Source: Bacteroidia bacterium (GTDB lineage Bacteria > Bacteroidota > Bacteroidia > B-17B0 > Aurantibacillaceae). Taken from it: 64,000 nucleotides of DNA. The position numbers were made by a program, and so were the translations under genes. Shown here in pieces: positions 9,749 through 18,600 of this stretch. Each line of letters starts with the position of its first letter. The stretch's first letter is position 1. The stretch is from the NCBI GenBank assembly GCA_021740825.1, contig JAIOZA010000005.1:1-64000 (forward strand), written 5' to 3'. Under the pieces are notes generated by a model, which was not told the origin of the DNA, ran no database searches, and saw nothing but the letters and a program-made list of their open reading frames with translations.

Positions 9749-10891
9749 TTAATTCATTGAATAATCTTTTACAATGTTATATAACGTATCTCTTTCAACT
9801 GGAGTTCGTTTAACCTGAACAATTAAATCTACTAATTCCTGAGTGGTTAATTTTGGCGTTTGCTCTTCGGCTCCAGCCATACTATAAATTTTGGTAGTGT
9901 CATCTATTGTTCCATCAATATCATCTACACCAAAATTTAAAGATAATTGAGCGGTGCTTCTGCCAATCATTGCCCAATAAGCTTTTATGTGATCAAAATT
10001 ATCTAAGTAAATTCTACTAATGGCGTAATTTCTTAAATCTTCAATAACGCTAACTTCAGGCACATCCGACATATCATTGTTACCATTCCTAAACTTTAAT
10101 GGTATAAATGCATTAAAGCCTTTTGTTTTGTCTTGTAATTGTCGTAATCTTTCTAAATGATCTACTCTGTTTGCAAATGTTTCTATATGGCCGTATAGCA
10201 TCGTTGCGTTAGATTGCATTCCTAGCTTATGCCAAATTTCGTGAATACTTAACCATTCTTCGGCACTGCATTTACCTCCGGCAATTTTATCTCTAATTTC
10301 TTTATCAAAAATTTCGGCTCCACCACCCGGCATCGAATCTAAACCGGATTCTTTCAATAGCTTCATTCCTTCCTCGTACGTTACTTTTGCTTTTTTAAAA
10401 ATATAATGACATTCTACCGGCGTTAAAGCTTTCACATGTAAATTTGGTCTGTGTGCTTTAATGGTTTTAAATAACGTAGTATAAAAAGTTAAATCTTGTT
10501 TTGGAATTACACCGCCTGTAATATGAACTTCGGTAACTTCTTGTGTGTCATATTTTTTTATAATATCCATCATTTGATCAATAGATAATTCCCAACCTTC
10601 TTCGCGTTGTTTAATTAAACGTGAGTAGGCACAAAATGAACATGTGTAAACACAAATATTGGTTGGCTCAACATGAAAATTGCGATTAAAAAATACAAAA
10701 TTTTGATTCTTTTTTTCTCGAACAAAATTTGCTAACGTACCTAAGTAGGATAAATTGGCGTGTTCAAATAGATAAACACCATCATCAAAAGTAATACGTT
10801 CATTATTAAATATTTTTTTAGCAATGTTTTTTAATTCATTACTTAACAGAGTGGATTGAAAAATTAACTCTTGTGGGTTTTCTAAAATCAT
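9749..10891 (-). CDS. mqnE: Aminofutalosine synthase MqnE (radical SAM)
   Basis: MqnE joins a radical SAM-generated adenosyl radical to a carboxyvinyloxybenzoate to make aminofutalosine, the first committed step toward menaquinone in the futalosine pathway. The 380-residue protein has the radical SAM cluster Cys80-x3-Cys84-x2-Cys87 (CVYTCSFC) and the glycine-rich motif ITGGVIP. Family stretches SMPGGGAEIFDKEIRDKI, NATMLYGHIET and FGVDDIDGTIDDTTKIYSMAG separate MqnE from the paralogue MqnC. It probably forms a short transcript with the glycosyltransferase behind it. Other mqn genes (mqnA, B, C, D) are not in this window, so the pathway genes are scattered. The call is firm. Confidence 0.93.
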   Translation of the reverse strand: MILENPQELIFQSTLLSNELKNIAKKIFNNERITFDDGVYLFEHANLSYLGTLANFVREKKNQNFVFFNRNFHVEPTNICVYTCSFCAYSRLIKQREEGWELSIDQMMDIIKKYDTQEVTEVHITGGVIPKQDLTFYTTLFKTIKAHRPNLHVKALTPVECHYIFKKAKVTYEEGMKLLKESGLDSMPGGGAEIFDKEIRDKIAGGKCSAEEWLSIHEIWHKLGMQSNATMLYGHIETFANRVDHLERLRQLQDKTKGFNAFIPLKFRNGNNDMSDVPEVSVIEDLRNYAISRIYLDNFDHIKAYWAMIGRSTAQLSLNFGVDDIDGTIDDTTKIYSMAGAEEQTPKLTTQELVDLIVQVKRTPVERDTLYNIVKDYSMN

Positions 10892-10924
10892 GGAGTAAAG
10901 TTACAATTATTAAAATTTATCTAC

Positions 10925-11959
10925 TTAATAATTCGCCTTTTTTCCTATTTTTTTATAATAATCAACTATCTCTTTATAAGGTCCATACTTATGTTGAGCT
11001 TCAGAAAAAGAATCTAAATAAGGTCCTTTATCATAATCAATTGGTTTATGAGGTAAACTAGCATAGTCACTTTTTGTAACTGGTTGAGGGCGTTTATGAA
11101 TAGTATCATTATTTATAAAAGCTACAACGTCATAAGCTTCTTCAATTGTTAATTTTGGATTTTCATAAGTGGCAATTTTATTTGGCATATTAGCATAAAC
11201 AAAAGGTGCCATTTTAATTAAACGATGCACACTACTTCCCGATTGATAACTTTTAGGTCCCCATAATGGCGGATATTCGTAACACACATTATCAGCTCGC
11301 ATTTTACCCTCTCCGTTTATTCCATGACAACTTAAACATTCATTTTTATATACTAATTCTCCATTTTTAGGATCAGCTGATCTGCTAGGAAAATCAATTT
11401 TAATGGGTCCATCTCCCAGCACATGACCGTTTACTGGAACACTTTCGCCTAACCATTTCATATAACTAATAATGGCAATCATTTCTTTATTATTAAGTGG
11501 CATATGCTTTCCGTTATGCGGACGCTCAATGCAATTATTAACTCTATCAGCTAACGATAGTATTTTATTTTCGCGTGCACGGTATTGTGGGTAACGAGCA
11601 TGAGTGCTATAAAAATTAAACGCATAAGGTTTTGTTCCGGCGTCTAAATGACAGTTGGTGCAATTCATTTTATTCCCTAAAAACTTGCCGGCCTTTCCTT
11701 CGGGTCCAATATAATAAGCGGTATTTACAATCAGTTCTCTGCCATATCTTACCATCTCACCAAATTCATCATGAGGAATCGAGCTAGTATCCGGAACTGT
11801 CCATAATTCTTGGTTTACTGCAACTGAATCATTTTTTGTTTGTTTATTCGCAAGTTCGGTAGTTTCTTTGTATTCATTATATTTTGAATCATTACATGAA
11901 TAAAATAAAACTAACAAAATGGAAAGACTAAAAAATAAATATGTTTTGTTTTTCTTCAT
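10925..11959 (-). CDS. Dihaem c-type cytochrome lipoprotein, thiosulfate dehydrogenase (TsdA)-like
   Basis: Two CXXCH haem sites are present (CTNCH and CLSCH, at about residues 104-108 and 212-216 counted from the upstream ATG at 11971). A lipoprotein signal ends in LFYSC. The family pattern YIGPEGKAG...CxxCHLDAGTKP, ADRVNNCIERPHNGK and YPPLWGPKSY matches TsdA cytochromes, which join two thiosulfates to tetrathionate or run the reverse. The Cys in VNNCIER may be the unusual distal haem ligand known in TsdA; that is inference. It should sit in the periplasm, anchored to a membrane. I prefer the ATG at 11959 (MKKNKTYLFFSLSILL) because it gives a compact lipoprotein signal; 11971 is possible. 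The gene is divergent from the arylsulfotransferase-like gene and their 5' ends overlap. A generic cytochrome role is the alternative. Confidence 0.85.
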   Translation of the reverse strand: MKKNKTYLFFSLSILLVLFYSCNDSKYNEYKETTELANKQTKNDSVAVNQELWTVPDTSSIPHDEFGEMVRYGRELIVNTAYYIGPEGKAGKFLGNKMNCTNCHLDAGTKPYAFNFYSTHARYPQYRARENKILSLADRVNNCIERPHNGKHMPLNNKEMIAIISYMKWLGESVPVNGHVLGDGPIKIDFPSRSADPKNGELVYKNECLSCHGINGEGKMRADNVCYEYPPLWGPKSYQSGSSVHRLIKMAPFVYANMPNKIATYENPKLTIEEAYDVVAFINNDTIHKRPQPVTKSDYASLPHKPIDYDKGPYLDSFSEAQHKYGPYKEIVDYYKKIGKKANY

Positions 11960-13580
11960 GATTAATTTCATTGTTACCAGCCGTGCTCAATTTTTGCCCA
12001 AAGATGACGCAAAACTAAATTATAATCAAATTTATTTTGAATATCCTTACAATGAAAATGCTAAGTTTTATACAGTTTATATTACGTACGATTCAATCGT
12101 AAATCCAACCGATAAAGACTTCATAGTAAAGCAACAAGAAAAATCACCTCTGCTACTTGTAAAAAACTTAAAGCTTGGTGAAAAATATAAGTGGTTTATT
12201 GAAACTACACTCCGTGGTAATGTGAAAATAAAATCAAACTATTTTCATTTTTCTATTTTAAATACAAACATGGCTAATCCAAAATTCTATAAAGCCATTC
12301 AGCACTATAATAAAAAAAGTAAAATCTTAGATGGTATTATATGGTGCGACCAATATAGATGCGCAGTTGATAGAAAAGGTAATATTGTATGGTTTATGGC
12401 TACTGAACATTTAGATTTAATAAATGCAAAAGTTGTGCGAGACATTAAATTATACCCTGACGGAAGTATGACTTTTATTCATCAGCCTAATGCTAGTCGC
12501 ACAGATATAAATCTTAATTCGATTTGGAAAGCACCATATAAAGGAACTATTTCTGAATCTGAGAAAGAAGATTATCATCATGCTTTTACTGTTTTGCCAA
12601 ATGGGAATTATATGATTTTAGGAAATGAAAAAGTAAAGTTCTCAAATGATACAGTAACTAGCGACGCTGTAAATTTTTGCAACATCATTGAATTTGATAC
12701 AACAGGGAATATAGTTTGGTCTTGGAGAATGAAGGATTATTTCCCTTACGACTATTTAATAAGCAGTATGATTCAAACAGAAAATGGCATTGCAGATCCT
12801 CATGCTAATTCGTTTACAATTGACGAAAAAAATAATGCTATTTATTTAAGTTTCCGTGACATTAGCAGAATTATAAAAATTGACAAAAGAACAAAAAAAA
12901 TAATTGCATCGTACGGCGTTAAACTTAAGGATGAGGATGATGTTATTGAAACTAATTTATTTAGATTACAACACGATATTCAATTATTAGAGAATAATGA
13001 TATGCTAATTTTTAATAACAATGATATTGATAACGGCAAAACATCATGCGTTGAAATTCTTCATTTCCCGATTTCAAGAGAAGACTCATTTCAATTAAAG
13101 TGGAAATTTGATTTAAATTATGACAAAGAAAGTGTTGGGAAAATCCAAAGAATGGGAGGTGTAAAAATAATGCCTAACGGGAATTATTTAATTTGTGAAG
13201 GGAGTAATAATAGAGTGGTAGAAGTAAATAAAAATAAAGAAATTTTATGGGATTTTGCATTACGACAAGTTGATTCCTCCGGTAAAGTTAATGACAAATT
13301 TGCGCTATACAGAGCAAATTATTCTCCTTGCTTATACCCCTATTATTTTGGAGCAATATTAGACGATAATGAATTAACCATTTACAATAAAGGATGTGAA
13401 AAAGATACATATAAAATTGAATTATTGCTTAAAAATAATTCAAAACAAGAAATAATAACAAAAACAATCAAAAACAATCAATCGTTAAAAATAAAGCTAC
13501 TAGTTTCTTTTTCAGATATTGGTAAAGTGATAGTAAATTCTTTAAAATCAGGGAAACAAAAAGTAGTCTATTTTAAATAA
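11919..13580 (+). CDS. Secreted arylsulfotransferase (ASST)-like protein
   Basis: A 553-residue protein with a signal peptide (KNKYVLFFFMINFIVTSRAQ) and a repeated beta-propeller pattern of ASST type. Markers are LPNGNYMILG, EFDTTGNIVWSW, DPHANSFTID, RLQHDIQLLENNDMLIF and MPNGNYLICEGSNNRVVE. PAPS-independent arylsulfotransferases move sulfate between phenols in the periplasm using a histidine nucleophile; candidates here are the His residues in YHHAF, DPHANS and LQHDI. The C-terminus has no T9SS sorting domain of the usual form, ending instead in a small beta domain. If translation starts at ATG 11919, it overlaps the divergent cytochrome gene by 41 bases; ATG 11958 would leave a poor signal peptide. 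The substrate is unknown, and many ASST-like proteins in this phylum are uncharacterised. Confidence 0.82.
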   Translation: MERLKNKYVLFFFMINFIVTSRAQFLPKDDAKLNYNQIYFEYPYNENAKFYTVYITYDSIVNPTDKDFIVKQQEKSPLLLVKNLKLGEKYKWFIETTLRGNVKIKSNYFHFSILNTNMANPKFYKAIQHYNKKSKILDGIIWCDQYRCAVDRKGNIVWFMATEHLDLINAKVVRDIKLYPDGSMTFIHQPNASRTDINLNSIWKAPYKGTISESEKEDYHHAFTVLPNGNYMILGNEKVKFSNDTVTSDAVNFCNIIEFDTTGNIVWSWRMKDYFPYDYLISSMIQTENGIADPHANSFTIDEKNNAIYLSFRDISRIIKIDKRTKKIIASYGVKLKDEDDVIETNLFRLQHDIQLLENNDMLIFNNNDIDNGKTSCVEILHFPISREDSFQLKWKFDLNYDKESVGKIQRMGGVKIMPNGNYLICEGSNNRVVEVNKNKEILWDFALRQVDSSGKVNDKFALYRANYSPCLYPYYFGAILDDNELTIYNKGCEKDTYKIELLLKNNSKQEIITKTIKNNQSLKIKLLVSFSDIGKVIVNSLKSGKQKVVYFK

Positions 13581-13694
13581 AATAACTAACTGATTATCAA
13601 GATTATAAATCAATTATTAATCTCGTATATGACCGAGACGTTGCTGAATTGTTTTATAATTGTTATTTTTACGGAATAATTTAAAAAAAAAAAT

Positions 13695-15425
13695 ATGAAA
13701 AAAATCTATTTAATGGGTTTAACTTCTTTTTTTGCTTTAGCAGCTATTGCTCAAACAACATTGAAAGTTAACAAACCTTTGCAAAGTGGCAAAAACGCTA
13801 TGATTAGCGAGTCAAAAATTAAAAAAGGGGCTTCAGCAGCTAAGGGCGGAGGTTCAAACTCTACAATGGCAATTGCTGCAAACATGGTTGTCAGTACTTC
13901 TTATACGGCTGGTTCTGTGCAAAACATTGACATGGTATTAACTTTAACAAATACTGATTCAGAATATGGTGATAAATTAGAAATTACTTTCCCGGCTGGT
14001 ATTACAGTTAACAGTACAACAAATACTCCAACTCTAGGACCAGATGATGGTGGAGCTTCATCTGATGGTCCTGAGGCATTCAATGGCATTACCGGTCAAA
14101 CAATATCTTGGGGTAATGATGATAACTATTATGGTGGTATTAGTACTTCAGGTGCTGCACCTGGTAGCTATCCAATTCAAATCAATATTACTGTGCCTGC
14201 TGGAACAACTGGTAACATTGTTTGTACATACAGTGTAAGTGGTGATGGCTTTGGAGCTGCTCCTGCTGATTACACTGGCACATTTAATATCGTTAATTCT
14301 GCTGTTCCAGCTGTAAATATGAAAACGATTTTTGTTCAACCCTATAATTTAGCTAGTTTATCAAACTGTAATTATGGTTTAGATACTTTAGTTGCTCAAA
14401 TTACTAATATTGGTTCAACAACTGAATCAAACATCAATGTTTCTTATAATGTTAATGGTGGTGCTGCAATGATGACTGTTGTTCCTGGTCCTTTAGCACC
14501 TGGCGACTCAGCTTTTGTTTTTTGGTTACCTGCATATGACTTTTCTGCAACTAATACTTATGATGTAAAAGCTTGGGTTGCTCAAGCAGCTGATATTAAC
14601 TTAGTAAATGATACAGCTTCTTTGTCATTTTCAAATAATGTATCAATAGCTTTAAGCACTACAAGTTACTCGAATGGTATTGAGGGAGCACAAGTTGCAG
14701 ATATTGCAGTACAAGGAACTGCTGCAAACTTTACAGGTTTATCTGGAGCTACTGTTCATTCTGGTGCTCAGGCATTATTTACTACTGTAAATACAACTAC
14801 AGTTACTGCTAATCAAGGTGTTTACGATGTATTTATTAGTTTACCTTGTATGGATGTTGTTAATGGTGAAACATATAGAATTTCTTATTGGAAAAAAGTA
14901 AACAATGCTCCTGCTACGCATCAAGGTTCAGGAGGTATTTTTTCTGGCTTATCTAATGACGCCACTACTATGACCGCTTTAAAACCATTTTCTCCAATCA
15001 CGCCAACTGGTGCAGGTGCAGTAAATTGGTCTAAAGATTCAGTTGATTATGTTGCTGTTGCTAATGAAACTCGTTATTTTGCAGTTGCAGGTCAAGGGAC
15101 AGTTAACAGTACTACCTCTTTCAATTTCCGTGTGGATGACATTAAAATTGCCAAAGTTGTTTCAGTTCCTACAGGTATTAAAACAAATTCAAATAATACA
15201 TTAGCAATATTCCCTAATCCAACAGCTGGTATTTTAAATATAAATGCTATTGAGGCTAACGGTACTATTGAAGTTTATAATGTAATTGGTGATAAAGTAT
15301 ATTCTAATTCTGTTGTAAAAGGAAACAATAGTATTGATTTATCTGGTTTAGCAAATGGAGCTTATTTCTTAAAAGTAAACTCTAATAACCAAATCATTAG
15401 TAAAAAAGTTGTGTTAAGCAAATAA
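13695..15425 (+). CDS. Secreted T9SS cargo protein with CARDB-like domain, function unknown
   Basis: A 576-residue exported protein. The signal peptide is MKKIYLMGLTSFFALAAIAQ. Residues about 50-210 form a Ser/Thr/Gly-rich beta domain. A CARDB-like adhesion domain follows at about 215-315 (pattern AQITNIGSTTESNINVSY...PLAPGDSAF). A beta-sandwich region at about 320-490 precedes a type A T9SS sorting domain (IFPNPTAGILNIN...GLANGAYFLKV). The domains suggest a surface or extracellular binding protein; no catalytic motif is visible. Codons are noticeably uniform and T-rich (GGT, GCT), which often marks highly expressed genes in such genomes. A very strong terminator follows. The transport route is well supported; the role is not known. 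Confidence 0.88.
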   Translation: MKKIYLMGLTSFFALAAIAQTTLKVNKPLQSGKNAMISESKIKKGASAAKGGGSNSTMAIAANMVVSTSYTAGSVQNIDMVLTLTNTDSEYGDKLEITFPAGITVNSTTNTPTLGPDDGGASSDGPEAFNGITGQTISWGNDDNYYGGISTSGAAPGSYPIQINITVPAGTTGNIVCTYSVSGDGFGAAPADYTGTFNIVNSAVPAVNMKTIFVQPYNLASLSNCNYGLDTLVAQITNIGSTTESNINVSYNVNGGAAMMTVVPGPLAPGDSAFVFWLPAYDFSATNTYDVKAWVAQAADINLVNDTASLSFSNNVSIALSTTSYSNGIEGAQVADIAVQGTAANFTGLSGATVHSGAQALFTTVNTTTVTANQGVYDVFISLPCMDVVNGETYRISYWKKVNNAPATHQGSGGIFSGLSNDATTMTALKPFSPITPTGAGAVNWSKDSVDYVAVANETRYFAVAGQGTVNSTTSFNFRVDDIKIAKVVSVPTGIKTNSNNTLAIFPNPTAGILNINAIEANGTIEVYNVIGDKVYSNSVVKGNNSIDLSGLANGAYFLKVNSNNQIISKKVVLSK

Positions 15426-15447
15426 TTTTATTTCTTAACTTTATTTT

Positions 15448-15482
15448 AAAGGGGCTGCAACTTTGTTGCAGCCCCTTTTTTT
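15448..15482 (+). terminator. Strong intrinsic terminator after the CARDB-like T9SS cargo gene
   Basis: GGGGCTGCAAC (15451-15461), a TTT loop and GTTGCAGCCCC (15465-15475) form a perfect 11-bp GC-rich stem. It is extended by AAA/TTT and followed by a T run. It is the most stable hairpin I see in the window. Confidence 0.95.
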
Positions 15483-15609
15483 ATATAATATGAGCAAAAT
15501 CATTTTAACATGCGAATTTGCACAAAATCAATTTTTTATAAAAAATAGTATGCAAATTATTACTAATTAGCATCTTTATACCAAATTATTTATACTATTT
15601 TAGGTAAAT

Positions 15610-18600
15610 TTGTTATCAAATCTGAATCAGCGTAGTTACATATTTTGTTTGAGTAAAATACGTTTTAGCTATTTACTTATTTTTTTGGCATTCACCAATT
15701 ACTCTTATTTGTGTGCTCAAATAAAAAACGAAATTGAATTAAAAAAAGAAGCTGAAAAACTTTTTGAAGCCGAAGATTATACTTCTGCTTATAAATTATA
15801 TGCGCAACTAGTATCCTTGTATCCCAAAGATCCTAATTACAATTATAAGCTGGGTGTTTGTATGCTACTTACTGAACCGGATAAAAAGAAGCCTTATTCC
15901 TATTTACAAATTGCAGCAAATAGCAAGACAGATGCTCCAAAAGACGCCACATTTTATTTAGCTAAAACCTATCATGTTAATTATAAATTTGATGAAGCCA
16001 TAAAGCTTTATAACGAATATAAGCAAATTGGCAGTGCAGCATCTATTAAGAAATTCCAAGTAGATAGAGAAATTCAAGCATGTAAAAACGGTAAACGATT
16101 GCTTTCTAATTTTAAGGATTTAGTAGTTATGACAAAAAAGCTACTAAACGAGGCTGATTACTTTAAAGCATACGACATAAAAGATATTGGTGGGAAATTA
16201 TTAGTGAAGCCAGACGATTACAAATCAACTTATGATAAAAAGAAAAAAGATAAATCTGTAGTTTATCTTCCGAAAACTAATGACAGGCTTTATTATTCTA
16301 GTTATGGTGAAGGAGGAAATACTGGCAGAGATATTTATGTTGTAAATAAATTATCCGATGGAACTTGGAGCAAAGGTGAAATACTTCCAAATACTATTAA
16401 TTCGGAGTATGATGAAGATTATCCTTTTTTACATCCTAATGGAAAAACTCTTTACTTTAGTTCGAAAGGACATAATAGTATGGGTGGATATGATGTTTTT
16501 AAAACTACGTATGATGAATCAACTCAATCGTGGAGTGAACCCATTAATTTAGAATTTCCTATTAATTCGCCAGATGATGACATTTTATTTGTTACTGATT
16601 CGCTTGAAAAGACAGCGTTTTTTAGCACAGGTAGATACAGCCCCATTGGAAAATTAGATGTTTTAAAGATCAATACGGAGCGCGTACCAATGAATTTTGC
16701 TGTGCTAAAAGGTTCGGTGCTTAAAGAAGAAGCATCGCAAAGTTTGAAATCAAAAGTGACAGTTAAAAATATGTCTAACGGCGAGATTGTTGGTACTTTT
16801 CAAGCTCAAGATAATGGTGATTACAATATGCAATTACCTAATGGTGGAAAATTTATTTTTACAGTGGAAACGCCTGGTATTGAAACACAATCAAGCGAGG
16901 TACAAATACCGGTTGCGTATACTTTAAAACCATATAAGCAAGTTATTTCATATGATAATAAAATACTTAAAATTATTAATTATTTTGATGGTGCAATTGA
17001 TGATGAAAGTTACGCGATGATGCTTGACCTTATTGAGAAAAAAGCAAAATTAGAAGTTAATGAAAACGATCCTGCAATTGTAAGCGCGTCAAAAGACGAT
17101 TTAAAAAATAATGCTGCAACCCCAGATGCTGCCAAGAATTTAAAATCAGTAAACACTTCAAACCCTACCATAGTTGTAGATAAAAGTGATGCTGCCATTC
17201 GGAACAAAAATAAAAATGCTACAAATGAGCAGTTATTAGCTATAGCTAAATTAGATGCAATAGAGGCTACAGACGAAGCCAAAAAGTTAAAGCAAGAAGC
17301 TATTGATGCCTTTGGATTAGCAACTCAAAAAAATGCAGAGGCGATAGAAAAGCAAAAGCAAGCCGATCAAGCATTAGAAGTTGCAAATAATATTGTTGAT
17401 GTTGCTAAGAAAAATGAAGAATTTACAAAAGTAAGTCTGTTGCAAGAAGAAGCTAAAATGGCAACAGTGGTTTCAAATATTGCAACCAATATAGCTAAGA
17501 AGTTAGAAGTAGATGCTGCCATTCAGCAAAAAGAAGCTGACTTAACAAATCAATACATTAATCAATTAGGTGTTATTATAAAAAATAAAAATAATAAAGA
17601 AGCACTTGAAAAATTAGAAAATATACAAAAAGAGTTAGAGGATTTATCAAAACAAAAGAATCAATCAGATGAATTATATACATCTTTAAAAGCTGAGTCT
17701 GAATTAAAAAAACAAGAATTACAAAACTCCGAAAACAAAAGCAATAGTATTGCTGCTGAAGTCACAGCTTTAAAAAATGAATCAGAAAGTTTAGAAAACG
17801 ATTTTGCAAATGAATCAGATAAATCCATTAAAGAAAATATAGCTGCTCAAATACGAGAGTTGAAAATTGAAATTGACAGTAAGAATATCGATTTAGCAAC
17901 GAATAATCAAAAAATAGATAATCTCAAAAGTGAAGTACAGGGCTTAAGCCAAGAGTTGCAAATTGCAGCAAAAATATTAAATGAAAAAGCAGATGAACTT
18001 GCAATAAATAATGAGATTGGAAATACAGGATTTGAAAATAAGCAAAATATAAATACAGATGAATCTATTGCAAATACTTCTAAGTCTAATACAATTACAA
18101 ATGAAAGTAGTATTAGTGAACCAAACCTAACCTATCAAGAAGTTTTAAATAAGTATGATTCGAAAATAAATTCAAAAAATATTGATACTAATAATCCAGA
18201 AGAAATAAGCAACAAGAATGATATTTTAATGTCGTATAATCGAGATATTAATAGTATACTAACGATTGACAAAAATGCGCTAGCAAAAGCAAAAAATTCT
18301 GGCGAAAAGAAAGTTTTAACTGATGAAATAAAGAACTTAGAAAAAATAAAGTCCGAAAATGAAAAATCTATTACTTCAAATAATGCAATTATAAAACAAC
18401 TTACAGCAAATGCATTAGCTGATAATTCTTCAAACTTGCAAAATACCGCATCAACAAGTATTAATTCGAATAATTTAAATAAAAATGCAGATGGAAATGC
18501 AATCATAAATGATAATGACAGCAATAAACTAGCAGCATTAAATAATTTCAATAATTCATCTGAAAGCAAAACAGCAGATAAGCAAACGCCTACTACCACT

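Noticed and set aside
13655-13662. TATAATTG as -7 promoter box before the CARDB-like cargo gene
   Set aside because: One mismatch to TAnnTTTG and no TTG at the right distance.
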